Assembly (NCBI RefSeq): GCF_008831155.1
Contig: NZ_WBKB01000004.1
Coordinates: 186,001-250,000, forward strand
Direction of reading: 5' to 3'
From: Gulosibacter chungangensis
GTDB lineage: Bacteria; Actinomycetota; Actinomycetes; Actinomycetales; Microbacteriaceae
DNA: 64,000 nt
In this document: positions 55,758-64,000 of the stretch, piece after piece
Layout of the letters: each line of letters starts with the position of its first letter
Position numbering within the stretch: the first letter of the stretch is position 1
Made by a program: the position numbers and the translations under genes
The notes under the pieces: model-generated
What the model was told of the DNA's origin: nothing
What the model saw: the letters and a program-made list of their open reading frames with translations, nothing else
Databases searched by the model: none

Positions 55758-56479
55758 GGGTTGGCTCCTTCAATGGCAACATTGGATGAGATAGACGGGG
55801 CGGATGCGCTGACTGGGTCGATTTCGGCGGAGGTTGCGTCGATGAGGTCGAGGCCCGTGAGCTCTCGCAGTGATTGGACGCTGTTGTCGCCGAAGGCTTC
55901 ACGCACCGCGAACCCCCGGTCGGTGACTTCGAATATGCCGTGGTCGGTATAGACCCGCTTCACCGAACCGACACCCGTGAGTGGAAAGGTGCACGCTTCG
56001 ACGAGCTTCGAGTCACCTTGCTTGGTGAGCAGGTCCGTCATCACGTACACCTGCTTCGCACCGATCGCGAGGTCCATAGCGCCACCGACCGCAGGGATTG
56101 CGCCGGGGGCTCCGGTGGACCAATTCGCGAGGTCGCCGGTCTGCGAGACCTGGAAGGCACCGAGTACGCACACATCGAGGTGGCCGCCGCGCATCATTGC
56201 GAAGGAATCGGCGTGGTGGAAATACGCGGCGCCCGTTGTGGCAGTCACCGGCTGCTTGCCGGCGTTAATGAGGTCCGGGTCAATCTGCCCGGCCTCGGGC
56301 GCGGGGCCCATGCCGAGCATCCCGTTTTCAGTGTGCAGAATGATCTCGCGATCCTTCGGCATATAGTCGGCCACCAGCGTAGGTGCGCCGATGCCGAGGT
56401 TCACGATCGAACCCTCGGGAATGTCCTGCGCGATTTTCGCGGCGAGTTCCTGCCTGCTGATTCGAGTGATCGTGCTCAT
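55754..56479 (-). CDS. pcaJ: 3-oxoadipate CoA-transferase subunit B
   Basis: A 241-residue CoA-transferase beta subunit. NLGIGAPTLVADYMPKDREIILHTENGMLGMGPAP holds the catalytic glutamate in the EN-G motif near residue 51. It is followed by GGHLDVCVLGAFQVSQTGDLANW and GAMDLAIGAKQVYVMTDLLTKQG. With PcaI it moves CoA from succinyl-CoA to 3-oxoadipate. Its start overlaps pcaI and its end overlaps pcaF, each by 4 bp, so the three are co-translated. Homologous SCOT-type transferases act on acetoacetate, but the operon points to 3-oxoadipate. Confidence 0.9.
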   Translation of the reverse strand: MSTITRISRQELAAKIAQDIPEGSIVNLGIGAPTLVADYMPKDREIILHTENGMLGMGPAPEAGQIDPDLINAGKQPVTATTGAAYFHHADSFAMMRGGHLDVCVLGAFQVSQTGDLANWSTGAPGAIPAVGGAMDLAIGAKQVYVMTDLLTKQGDSKLVEACTFPLTGVGSVKRVYTDHGIFEVTDRGFAVREAFGDNSVQSLRELTGLDLIDATSAEIDPVSASAPSISSNVAIEGANP

Positions 56480-57243
56480 CGCGAATTCTCCTTTGTCCTC
56501 GCGAGCGGACTTGCGGTTTCAAGCGGCCGACCTTCGATGTCGACCCCGCCAATAAATTCGCCCTCGCGAAGCCAGGGGCGTTCGCCGACGGCGACGACCC
56601 GGTCAACGAAGAGGCCGGGTGTCACGACGCGCTCTGGGTCGATTGAACCCAGCTCGACGATGCTGTCAACCTGGGCGATTGTGGTGGTTGCGGCGGTAGC
56701 CATGATCGGCCCGAAATTGCGTGCGGTTTCGCGGTAGACGAGGTTGCCCCAGCGGTCAGCCGCAAGCGCGTTGATCAGCGCGAAGTCGGCCTTGATCGGG
56801 TATTCGAGGATGTATTGGCGCCCGTCTATTTCTCGAGCTTCTTTTCCTTCGGCAAGCGGAGTGCCCACTCCCGTTGGGGTAAAGAAACCGCCGATACCGA
56901 CCCCTGCAGCGCGGATGCGCTCGGCCAGGTTTCCCTGGGGTACGAGCTCGAGTTCGATCTTGCCCGCTCGATACAGCTCATCGAAGACATAGGAGTCCGA
57001 CTGCCGGGGAAACGAGCAGATGATCTTGCGCACGCGACCCTTGGCGAGGAGTGCCGCGAGGCCAATCTCACCGTTACCCGCGTTGTTATTCACGATCGTG
57101 AGATCACTCGCGCCCTGCTCAATGAGCGCATCAATGAGCTCAACCGGCTGACCCGCGCGGCCAAACCCGCCGATCATTACCGTTGCGCCGTCTGAGATGC
57201 CGGCCATCGCATCCGCGGCTGATCGTACGACTTTGTCGATCAC
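56476..57243 (-). CDS. pcaI: 3-oxoadipate CoA-transferase subunit A
   Basis: About 255 residues from the GTG at 57243, which has GGAGG 7 bases upstream; upstream extensions lack homology. It has the CoA-transferase alpha pattern: GATVMIGGFGRAGQPVELIDALIEQG, DLTIVNNNAGNGEIGLAALLAKG, KIICSFPRQSDSYVFDELYRAG and the GTPLAEGKE-type region. It forms the hetero-oligomeric transferase with PcaJ. It is the first gene of the pcaIJF-R operon, directly behind two copies of a TTCG-N5-GCGAAA site, so it is probably the point of PcaR control. Confidence 0.9.
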   Translation of the reverse strand: MIDKVVRSAADAMAGISDGATVMIGGFGRAGQPVELIDALIEQGASDLTIVNNNAGNGEIGLAALLAKGRVRKIICSFPRQSDSYVFDELYRAGKIELELVPQGNLAERIRAAGVGIGGFFTPTGVGTPLAEGKEAREIDGRQYILEYPIKADFALINALAADRWGNLVYRETARNFGPIMATAATTTIAQVDSIVELGSIDPERVVTPGLFVDRVVAVGERPWLREGEFIGGVDIEGRPLETASPLARTKENSR

Positions 57244-57256
57244 CAGAGCCTCCAGG

Positions 57257-57290
57257 TTTCGTATAGCGAAAAAGTATTCGTGTAGCGAAA
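57257..57290. promoter_or_regulatory. Tandem IclR/PcaR-type operators upstream of pcaI
   Basis: TTTCGTATAGCGAAA at 57257-57271 and ATTCGTGTAGCGAAA at 57276-57290 differ at only two positions, are each imperfect palindromes (TTTCG...CGAAA), and are spaced 19 bp apart, about two helical turns. They lie 14 to 47 bp upstream of the pcaI start, overlapping the likely promoter. Confidence 0.6.
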
Positions 57291-57493
57291 GTCTACGCTC
57301 GCTTGCGGAGTGCGGCAAGCAGCGAGCAAAACTCGTGTTCACTCTTGGCGTCCGTTCCGGTGCTGCGCACGAGTGGCCGTGATTTTGGGCACGCTTATTG
57401 AACTGACGAAACCCGTCGACGATTCGAGGTTGGCTGCACGACAAACGACCGCATGCGCGGCCCAGAATTTCTCGCGCCTTTGCGCGGCTCCGG

Positions 57494-60400
57494 CTAGGTG
57501 AGCGCCGCGCGAATCCGCTTCAGGGAGACCGACTGGGCGGTGCCAAGTTGTTGGGCAAAGAGGCTCACGCGGAATTCCTCGAGTAGCCAGCGCACCTGGG
57601 TGAGCGACTGCGGAGCATTCGGATCGGTCGGGATCTGCCCGTCGGCCGCCCGATAGAGCTCGATCGCTTTGTCGATCTCAAGCATCCCCGAGCGCTCGTT
57701 CGCGGCATTGACCTGTAGCCGCTCGAGTCGGTACGTGACCGCTCGCAGGTAACGGGGGAGATGCCGCAGTTGCTCCATGCCGGTGCGAGAAACAAAGCCG
57801 TCGAAAATCAGGGATTCGAGCTGTGCCTTCGCGTCGGTGAGGGATCCCAAATAGGCGAGCGCATTGACGTTCTTGATCGAGGCGAGCGCCTCGCGGTGCG
57901 CTTTCAAGATCTCAGCGACCAGCTTCACCGCGGTGAACATCGAATCGACCAGCGTCGAATTGAACTGATCGCGCAGCGCCTCAAACTGCGCACGGGTGCG
58001 AACCGGGTCTTTAGGCATGGCCGCACTCGCGAGCGCAGCAAGCACATCACCAAGCAGCGCATCCGTCGACTGATACGGGCTGGATGCGAGCGATAGTTTC
58101 TCGTGCGAGGTCAAGTGCGACTGAACATAGCTTGCCGGGGTCGGCACCGAACGGGCGAGGAGCGCCGCAACCGCCCGGGCATGCTCGCGCTGCTGGTCCT
58201 CGGCGGTGGTGGCGAGCAGCAAATCGATGGGTGAGGATGCGGGACTCGCGGGTTTGCGCAGCTGCAGCATTGGCCAGGCTCGGATCACTCCGTGCTTGCG
58301 ACGGATCTCGAAGGATTCGGGAATCTCCGGCACCGGCCATTCGGTGATGTCGCGCTGATCGAAGCTAGCGTCGGGTGCGGCCCCCTTCGTTACACCGGCT
58401 TCGCCGGCACTCAGGGACCGGCCCTTGGATACATCGGCTTCGCCGGCAGTCGAGGCGTGGTTGCCTTTCGACCCCCGAGTGCCGCCGGAAGCGGTGTATC
58501 GAGGGGACCGCGACGCGTCACCGGTCGTTGCGTGCACGAGCGAGGCCTCGGAGGCACGCTTCAGACGCTGCTGCAGCGCAATGAGATCACTGCTGGCGCC
58601 GAGCTCCCGACCGGCATCATCCACAACCCGGAATCGCATCAGCAGGTGCGAGGGGATCTTCGAAAGATCAAATTCTTCGATGTCGAAGCGGATGCCCGCG
58701 GCGCGCTGCATGTGAGTGCGCAGTACTTCCGTGAGCGGGCCGTCGACGGGCTCGCCGAGATCGGGACGAGCGTCCGCGATCGATCGTTGCAGATCGCTAC
58801 TGGTTCCCTTCGATACGCCGCCAGCGCTGCTACTCAGGGAGCGGAGAGAATCTTCGTTGGCGGGTTCCTGAAGGAGTTTTGCCGCCCAGTCGGCGGCGGG
58901 TACGAAGTTGCGGCGGATGACCTTCGGCACCGAACGTAATAGCGCGGTGACAAGTTCGGCCCGGAACCCGGGCACGAGCCAGTCAAAGCCCTCTGGCTCG
59001 AGCATCGCGAGCAGCGGCAGCGGGATTGTCGCTGTGACGCCGTCATCGGGGGAGTTCGGGTCGAATTTATATCGCAGCTTCAGCTGCTGATCGCCCTGCT
59101 TCCACACCCGCGGGAATTGCGAGTCATCGCCCTCATCGACATCCTCACCGAGCAGGTCGGCGCGGGTAAGGGTGAGGAGATTCGGCTGTGTTTTCTGCGC
59201 CTCACGCCACCACTTATCGAAAGTCGGTTGCGAGACGACCTCGTCGGGGATGCGTTCCACGAAGAACTCGATGATTGCCTCATCGTCTTCAATCAGCCCG
59301 CGCTGGCGGGTGCGCTCTTCGAGCTCTTCCAGTTCGCGACGCAGCTGCCGATTCTTGCGTTCAAAGGCGTAGCGGCCGGTCCAATCGCCCTCAACGAGCG
59401 CATGCCGAATGAAGAGGTCGCGACTCCAGGCCGGGTCGATCTTCGCAAAGCCCACCCGTCGGTTGCGAACGAGTGGCACCCCGTAGAGCGTCACCGTCTC
59501 AAGCGCGACAGCCTGGCCCTGCTTGCGTTCCCAGTGAGGCTCGGCGTGCTGGCGCTTGACGAGATCGCCCGCGAGCTCTTCCGCCCAGGCCGGGTCGATC
59601 TTCGCGACCGTGCGGGCAAACAGTGCCGAGGTCTCGACCAGCTCGGCCGCCATCACCGCATCCGGATTCGACTTCGACAGCCCCGACCCGGGGAAGATCC
59701 GGAATCGCGTATTCCGTGCACCCTTGTAATCGCGCTTGAGCTCGTCGTACACGCCGATATGGCTGAGGAGTCCGGTCAGCAGCGCCCGATGCACGGCATC
59801 CGCATTCGCGCCCGGTTCGGCATTCGGCTCGGACGAAAAGGTCTTTGGTTTTTGGATGCGAAGGCCCAGTCCCCGAGTCGCCTCGCGCAGCTGTCGGAAG
59901 AGGTCCTGCCACTCGCGGAAGCGCACAAAGTTGAGGAATTCCTTCTTGCACAGTCGCCGGAACGCGCTCGACCCGAGCTCGTTCGACTGTGCCTCGAGGT
60001 AGTTCCAAAGATTCAATAGCGTGAAGAAATCGCTCGTTGGGTCGCGGAACCGAGCGTGCAGCTGATCGGCCTGCTGGCGGTGCTCGAGCGGGCGCTCGCG
60101 GATGTCCTGAATGGTGAGCCCCGCGACGATGATGAGCACTTCGCGGGCAACATCGAGTTCTTTTGAGGCGAGCACCATGCGGCCATAGCGCGGGTCGATG
60201 GGGAGGCGCGCGAGGTCCCGGCCGATGCGTGTGAGCCTCGGTACGGCGCGTCTCGATACGTCGCCTTCGGCGCCTACTCGAGGACCGCGTGATCCCCGAG
60301 GGGCACCCCGAATCGCTCCGAGCTCCCGCAGCAGGTCGACGCCATCCTTCACGCCGCGGCTATCGGGCGGGGTCAGGAAGGGGAATTCCTCAATGGCGCC

Positions 60401-61564
60401 GAGCTTCAGCTCGAGCATTTGCAGCAGGACGCTCGCAAGGTTCGTGCGGAGGATCTCCGGATCGGTGAATTCCGGGCGGCTCACGAAGTCAGCCTCGCTA
60501 TAGAGGCGGATGGCGATGCCATCTCGGGTACGGCCCGACCGCCCCGAACGCTGATTCGCGGAGGCCTGCGAGATCGCTTCGATCGGCAGCCGCTGCACCT
60601 TCGCGCGAGTGGAATAGCGCGAGATCCGCGCCTCACCGGTATCGATCACATAGGCAATTCCGGGCACGGTGAGGGAGGTTTCCGCCACGTTGGTGGCGAG
60701 CACCACGCGGCGCCGCACCCCGGGAGCGCGGCCCTTTTCAAATACCCGGTGCTGATCCCGCGCACTCAACCGGCCATAAAGCGGTAGCACTTCGGTGGCC
60801 TCGCGGCGACGGCCAGTGAGGGACCCGCGAATCGCATCCTCCGCATCCCGAATCTCCCGCTCACCGGGCAAAAACACCAACACATCCCCGGGCGCCTCAC
60901 CCTCGAGCTCCTGCAACGCCGCGACGATACCCTCAAACACATCGCGATCCTGCGCGGGCGCATCCGGATCATCCGAATCCGCAACCAGCGGGCGATAGCG
61001 AACATCCACCGGATAGGTGCGACCCGAAACCTCGATAATCGGCGCATCCGCAAAGTGCTTCGAGAAGGACTCGGGATCGATCGTCGCCGAAGTGATAATC
61101 ACCTTGAGATCGGGACGCTTCGGTAGCAGGCGTTTCAGGTAGCCGAGCAGAAAATCGACATTGAGGGAGCGCTCGTGCGCCTCATCGATGATGATCGTGT
61201 CGTAGCGGCTGAGCATCCGGTCGCCGCGAAGCTCCGCGAGGAGGATGCCGTCGGTCATCAACTTGACCTTGGTCGCCTTCGAAGACTCATCGGTGAAGCG
61301 CACCTGATAGCCGACGAGGTCACCGATCTCGCTCCCGAGCTCCTCCGCCACGCGCTCCGCGATCGTGCGGGCCGCGATCCGACGCGGCTGCGTGTGACCA
61401 ATCGCCTCACGGCCAAGCTCCAGACAGATCTTTGGCAGCTGGGTCGTCTTACCGGAACCGGTCTCACCGGCGACGATCACCACCTGGTGGTCGCGAATGG
61501 CTTCGGCAATCTCCTCGCGGCGCTGCGAGACGGGAAGCTCGGGCGGGTACGTGATCTCAAGCAT
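57494..61564 (-). CDS. hrpA: HrpA-type DEAH-box RNA helicase
   Basis: A 1356-residue helicase. Walker A GETGSGKTT (residues 33-41), DEAH (127-130), SATIDPESF, the RecA2 motifs (LATNVAETSLTVPGI, QRSGRSGRTRDG), HA2 domain, OB fold and the long DUF3418 C-terminal region of bacterial HrpA are all visible. It remodels mRNA or ribosome complexes with ATP. The coding frame is interrupted, without loss of frame, by REP-like palindromes. They encode low-complexity Gly/Ser/Arg-rich inserts near residues 426-438, 907-920 and 1035-1061, the last being the most extensive (TRGSKGNHASTAGEADVSKG). It is divergent from the mannosyltransferase gene by 49 bp. Confidence 0.95.
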   Translation of the reverse strand: MLEITYPPELPVSQRREEIAEAIRDHQVVIVAGETGSGKTTQLPKICLELGREAIGHTQPRRIAARTIAERVAEELGSEIGDLVGYQVRFTDESSKATKVKLMTDGILLAELRGDRMLSRYDTIIIDEAHERSLNVDFLLGYLKRLLPKRPDLKVIITSATIDPESFSKHFADAPIIEVSGRTYPVDVRYRPLVADSDDPDAPAQDRDVFEGIVAALQELEGEAPGDVLVFLPGEREIRDAEDAIRGSLTGRRREATEVLPLYGRLSARDQHRVFEKGRAPGVRRRVVLATNVAETSLTVPGIAYVIDTGEARISRYSTRAKVQRLPIEAISQASANQRSGRSGRTRDGIAIRLYSEADFVSRPEFTDPEILRTNLASVLLQMLELKLGAIEEFPFLTPPDSRGVKDGVDLLRELGAIRGAPRGSRGPRVGAEGDVSRRAVPRLTRIGRDLARLPIDPRYGRMVLASKELDVAREVLIIVAGLTIQDIRERPLEHRQQADQLHARFRDPTSDFFTLLNLWNYLEAQSNELGSSAFRRLCKKEFLNFVRFREWQDLFRQLREATRGLGLRIQKPKTFSSEPNAEPGANADAVHRALLTGLLSHIGVYDELKRDYKGARNTRFRIFPGSGLSKSNPDAVMAAELVETSALFARTVAKIDPAWAEELAGDLVKRQHAEPHWERKQGQAVALETVTLYGVPLVRNRRVGFAKIDPAWSRDLFIRHALVEGDWTGRYAFERKNRQLRRELEELEERTRQRGLIEDDEAIIEFFVERIPDEVVSQPTFDKWWREAQKTQPNLLTLTRADLLGEDVDEGDDSQFPRVWKQGDQQLKLRYKFDPNSPDDGVTATIPLPLLAMLEPEGFDWLVPGFRAELVTALLRSVPKVIRRNFVPAADWAAKLLQEPANEDSLRSLSSSAGGVSKGTSSDLQRSIADARPDLGEPVDGPLTEVLRTHMQRAAGIRFDIEEFDLSKIPSHLLMRFRVVDDAGRELGASSDLIALQQRLKRASEASLVHATTGDASRSPRYTASGGTRGSKGNHASTAGEADVSKGRSLSAGEAGVTKGAAPDASFDQRDITEWPVPEIPESFEIRRKHGVIRAWPMLQLRKPASPASSPIDLLLATTAEDQQREHARAVAALLARSVPTPASYVQSHLTSHEKLSLASSPYQSTDALLGDVLAALASAAMPKDPVRTRAQFEALRDQFNSTLVDSMFTAVKLVAEILKAHREALASIKNVNALAYLGSLTDAKAQLESLIFDGFVSRTGMEQLRHLPRYLRAVTYRLERLQVNAANERSGMLEIDKAIELYRAADGQIPTDPNAPQSLTQVRWLLEEFRVSLFAQQLGTAQSVSLKRIRAALT
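58385..58460. repeat. REP-like palindromes, tandem pair inside hrpA
   Basis: Two adjacent units, each with a CGGCTTCGCCGG hairpin core flanked by GTTACAC/GATACAT on the left and GCACTCAG/GCAGTCGAG on the right. The reverse complement resembles the GTATCGA...CTACTCGA arrangement of dispersed repeats in Microbacteriaceae. The inserts are in frame with hrpA. Confidence 0.6.
58807..58845. repeat. REP-like palindrome inside hrpA
   Basis: CTTCGATACGCCG, then CCAGCGCTGC and TACTCAGGGAG, form the same left-core-right layout as the units at 58385 and 60251. The insert translates to a Ser/Gly-rich stretch in HrpA. Confidence 0.5.
60251..60287. repeat. REP-like palindrome inside hrpA
   Basis: TCTCGATACGTCGCC and GGCGCCTACTCGAGGACC flank a short TTCG loop. 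This is the cleanest match to the family (TCGATACG...TACTCGA). It adds GPRVGAEGDVSRR to the helicase between DUF-like and RIGRDLARLP sequence. Confidence 0.6.
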
Positions 61565-61613
61565 GGATTCTCCATCTTATGTTGAATAACCCCGTCGGGT
61601 TGGAGCGCCTACG

Positions 61614-63335
61614 ATGGGGCGCGTGACAGCGACGAGCAATGTGCAGCGAACCGGGTCGCGGCGCCTGAAGCCGCCCACCGGATCCTGGGCGGATGATCTA
61701 TGGCAGAAGTGGACCGCGACCCCGCAGCTCGCGCGGCGAACCGAATGGATCATCCTCGGCATCATCACGCTGATCGGCGCACTCGTGCGCTTCGTGCGCC
61801 TCGGGCAGCCCGCAAAACTGGTGTTTGACGAGGTCTATTACGTCCTCGACAGCTGGACGCTCGTCAACCTCGGCTATGAAGCCGAATGGCCGGAAGACGG
61901 CCGGGACATCTTCGCCGCGGGAGACGTCTACGCCTACACCGCCGACCCCTCTTATGTCGTGCATCCACCGCTCGGGAAATATCTCATCGGCTGGGGGATG
62001 CAACTCTTCGGCGCCGAGAACCCCTACGCCTGGCGGATTACGGTCGCGGTCTTTGGTTTACTCGCGATACCGCTGCTGTACCTCGTCGCGAAAAAACTCT
62101 TCAACTCGATCGGGCTCGCGGCGATTGCGGCCGGCTTCCTCGCCCTCGACGGCCACGCGATCGTCACCAGCCGCATCTCCATCCTTGACGGGCTGGTGAT
62201 GTTCTTCGTGCTGCTCGGCTTCCTCTTCCTGCTCTATGACCGCGATGATCAGCGGCGGCAGATTTTTGCCTGGACCAAAGCCTGGCGCGAGCGTGAACAC
62301 GCGAAAGATCCGAGCATCCCGCTCGAAGCCACGCCGAGCCGCTGGACCCTCACGATCAAAGCGCCGAAGACCCCACCCACAGGGCCTTCCTGGGGTCCGA
62401 TTTTGTGGCAGCGGCCCTGGCTGATTGCCATGGCGCTCTCGCTCGCCTCGGCCGCGAGCGTCAAATGGTCGGGAGCGTACTTCCTCGCCATATTTTGTGT
62501 GGTTACGATCGGGATCGACGCGGCCACCCGCAAGGAAGCCGGAATCACCTTTTGGCTTTCGGGAGCGGTACTCAAGCAGGGCTGGGCGTCGTTCCTATTG
62601 ACGATCCCGCTGTCTGTTGCGCTGTATCTGCTGACCTTCATCGGCTGGTTTAGGACCGGCGCCGGCTATTACGCCAACTGGGTGCAGTCGGAAGTGATCG
62701 ATGGCGCCTTCCCTCGTGCCTGGGGCGGGATGCTCGAATGGGTGCCGCTGTCCTTCCAAAACTTTTGGCACTACCAATCCGAGGTACTGAAATTCCATTC
62801 CGGGCTCGGCGCTGATCACCCCTACACTTCAGCGCCGATTCAATGGCCGTTCCTGCTACGACCGACTGCGTTCTCCTATGACTACTTCGATCGGGGCGAG
62901 AACGGATGCACGGCGCAGCAGTGCGTGGAAGCGATCACTTCGCTGTCGAACCCGCTGTTCTACTGGCTTGGCACCGTGGCGATTGTGTTCCTGGTGATGA
63001 TGCTCTTCGTGAAGCCACGCTGGGAATATGTCGCGGTGATCATCGGCTACGCCGCCGGCTACCTGCCGTGGCTGATCACCGGCCGTACCGCGGTCTATCA
63101 CTTCTATGTCATCGCGTGGCTGCCGTTTATGTTCCTCGCCGCGGCGCTGGCACTGCAAACTATCGCCGGCACGCCCAAGGACGACCGGCGGATGCGCACC
63201 CCGGCCGTGAATATCGTCGCCGGCTTTCTCGTGCTCGGAATTTTCGTCTCGCTGGTGTTCTACCCGGTCTGGAGCGGCATCCAGATTCCCACCTGGTACT
63301 GGCACCTGACGCACTGGCTGCCGGGCTGGCGCTAA
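61614..63335 (+). CDS. pmt: Protein O-mannosyltransferase (PMT family)
   Basis: A 573-residue integral membrane glycosyltransferase (GT39). FDEVYYVLDSW near residue 72 carries the acidic catalytic pair of the first extracytoplasmic loop. HPPLGKYLIGWGMQLFG follows near 118, and there are about eleven membrane segments and a C-terminal PMT_4TMC-like domain (LITGRTAVYHFYVIAWLPFMFLA). It transfers mannose from polyprenyl-phosphate-mannose to Ser/Thr of secreted proteins. Translation begins at ATG 61614 or GTG 61623. It is divergent from hrpA and followed by rsmI. The pairing of pmt with rsmI on opposite strands is usual in actinobacteria; here they are co-directional. Confidence 0.9.
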   Translation: MGRVTATSNVQRTGSRRLKPPTGSWADDLWQKWTATPQLARRTEWIILGIITLIGALVRFVRLGQPAKLVFDEVYYVLDSWTLVNLGYEAEWPEDGRDIFAAGDVYAYTADPSYVVHPPLGKYLIGWGMQLFGAENPYAWRITVAVFGLLAIPLLYLVAKKLFNSIGLAAIAAGFLALDGHAIVTSRISILDGLVMFFVLLGFLFLLYDRDDQRRQIFAWTKAWREREHAKDPSIPLEATPSRWTLTIKAPKTPPTGPSWGPILWQRPWLIAMALSLASAASVKWSGAYFLAIFCVVTIGIDAATRKEAGITFWLSGAVLKQGWASFLLTIPLSVALYLLTFIGWFRTGAGYYANWVQSEVIDGAFPRAWGGMLEWVPLSFQNFWHYQSEVLKFHSGLGADHPYTSAPIQWPFLLRPTAFSYDYFDRGENGCTAQQCVEAITSLSNPLFYWLGTVAIVFLVMMLFVKPRWEYVAVIIGYAAGYLPWLITGRTAVYHFYVIAWLPFMFLAAALALQTIAGTPKDDRRMRTPAVNIVAGFLVLGIFVSLVFYPVWSGIQIPTWYWHLTHWLPGWR

Positions 63336-63498
63336 ACACAGGTTGTGGCACCGGGCTTCGCCCTCGCGATTTGTCGCGGCGAGCTTGACCGACGTGGGGT
63401 TGGGGTCGGTGCGGCGTGGTCGGTTCGTCGGAGCTGCGTTCCCACGCGTGTGGCGGGCTCCGTTTCGTGTCCGCAGCGGAGCCGAGTAGGTTCGGGAC

Positions 63499-64000
63499 AT
63501 GCTTATTCTTGCCGGAACCCCGATCGGTAACCTCGGCGACGCATCCGCCCGGCTCATCGACACGCTGCGAGCTGCCGAAGTTGTCGCGTGCGAAGACACC
63601 CGCACCACCGCGAAATTACTGAAGCTGCTCGAGGTCGAATCCCGGCCCCGGTTGCTGGCGCTGCACGAACACAATGAGCGCGAGCTCGCCGCGGAGATCG
63701 CCGAGTTGGCCGCATCGCAGGATGTCGTGCTGGTGTCGGACGCCGGGATGCCTGCGATTTCCGATCCCGGTTATCCCATCGTGCGCGCCTGCATCGACGC
63801 GGACGTCACGGTCACCTCCGTGCCCGGCCCGAGCGCGGTGATCACGGCGCTCGCGATCTCCGGGCTTCCGACCGACCGATTCACCTTCGAAGGCTTCGTG
63901 CCGCGGAAGGCGGGGGAACGGGCGACACTCATTGAAGCGCTGAAAGTGGAGCCTCGCACGAGTGTGTTCTACGAATCTCCGCATCGGCTTGCCGCAACGC
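63499..64000 (+). CDS. rsmI: 16S rRNA 2'-O-ribose C1402 methyltransferase, partial (C-terminus beyond window)
   Basis: The first 167 codons are present. MLILAGTPIGNLGDASARLIDTL opens the tetrapyrrole-methylase fold, followed by VVACEDTRTTAKLL, LALHEHNE, the SAM-loop SDAGMPAISDPGYPIVRA, VPGPSAVITALAISGLPTDRFTFEGF and FYESPHRL. These are diagnostic for RsmI, which methylates C1402 in the decoding centre. The start at 63499 gives the canonical N-terminus. The gap after pmt (164 bp) holds nothing recognisable. Confidence 0.95.
   Translation, partial: MLILAGTPIGNLGDASARLIDTLRAAEVVACEDTRTTAKLLKLLEVESRPRLLALHEHNERELAAEIAELAASQDVVLVSDAGMPAISDPGYPIVRACIDADVTVTSVPGPSAVITALAISGLPTDRFTFEGFVPRKAGERATLIEALKVEPRTSVFYESPHRLAAT

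Noticed and set aside
1-64000. Search for CRISPR arrays, tRNA or rRNA genes, and intact insertion sequences
   Set aside because: No regularly spaced repeats, cloverleaf candidates, rRNA segments or complete transposase genes were recognised by eye; a tRNAscan or ISfinder run would settle it.

Overview
The window comes from a high-GC Gram-positive actinobacterium, most likely of the family Microbacteriaceae. The signs are GC-rich codon use, GTG starts, probable leaderless promoters, a DtxR/IdeR-type iron box, actinobacterial families (CmtR, DUF6153, MSMEG_4193-type phosphatase, SCO1664-type protein) and a REP-like palindrome resembling dispersed repeats of Microbacteriaceae. The genus cannot be fixed from sequence alone. 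I see no rRNA, tRNA, CRISPR array or intact insertion sequence.

Left part (1 to about 18.4 kb) is accessory DNA. It opens with a DUF305 lipoprotein (cut by the window edge) and a DUF6153 membrane protein behind a CsoR-like palindrome. A MobF relaxase follows, then a possible defence cargo: a TIR-domain protein with a putative N-terminal zinc site, a DUF5677-like protein and a small hypothetical. After a truncated integrase comes an arsenic operon on the minus strand (trxB-trxA-acr3-arsRC fusion-arsC, most genes overlapping by 4 bp). Divergent from it is a cadmium-type operon on the plus strand (cmtR-P-type ATPase-thioredoxin-fold protein-frameshifted ACR3-like transporter). A degraded VirB4-like ATPase and the C-terminal end of a copper ATPase close the block.

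From 18.4 to 22.5 kb is a scrap zone. It has an intact 2,3-butanediol dehydrogenase beside a VWA protein fused to a piece of an aminotransferase, a frameshifted histidine phosphatase, an SCO1664-like gene and a MalY/PatB-type aminotransferase. The last two appear to have lost internal segments in frame. An intact type I restriction-modification operon (hsdM-hsdS-hsdR) and a Fic protein follow (22.5 to 30.3 kb). Then come a broken AraC gene butted against a second arsenic locus whose ArsR-ArsC fusion has lost its metal site, an intact second arsC, and nhaA.

From 34 to 38.5 kb lie a Crp/Fnr regulator, a metal P-type ATPase, an HMA metallochaperone and a chromate transporter. The ATPase/chaperone pair has an FNR-type box and a -10 element spaced as in a class II promoter, and the regulator carries the matching E-xx-SR recognition residues.

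The right part (38.6 to 64 kb) looks mostly like core chromosome: AraC and M20 remnants, VOC protein, CitE-like lyase, flavin monooxygenase, zinc alcohol dehydrogenase, a GlnPQ-type amino-acid importer with two fused binding domains, YbaK deacylase, an iron-siderophore uptake operon with esterase and DtxR box, a methyltransferase, the pcaR/pcaIJF end of the beta-ketoadipate pathway with tandem operators, an HrpA helicase carrying REP-like insertions, a protein O-mannosyltransferase, and the start of rsmI at the right edge.
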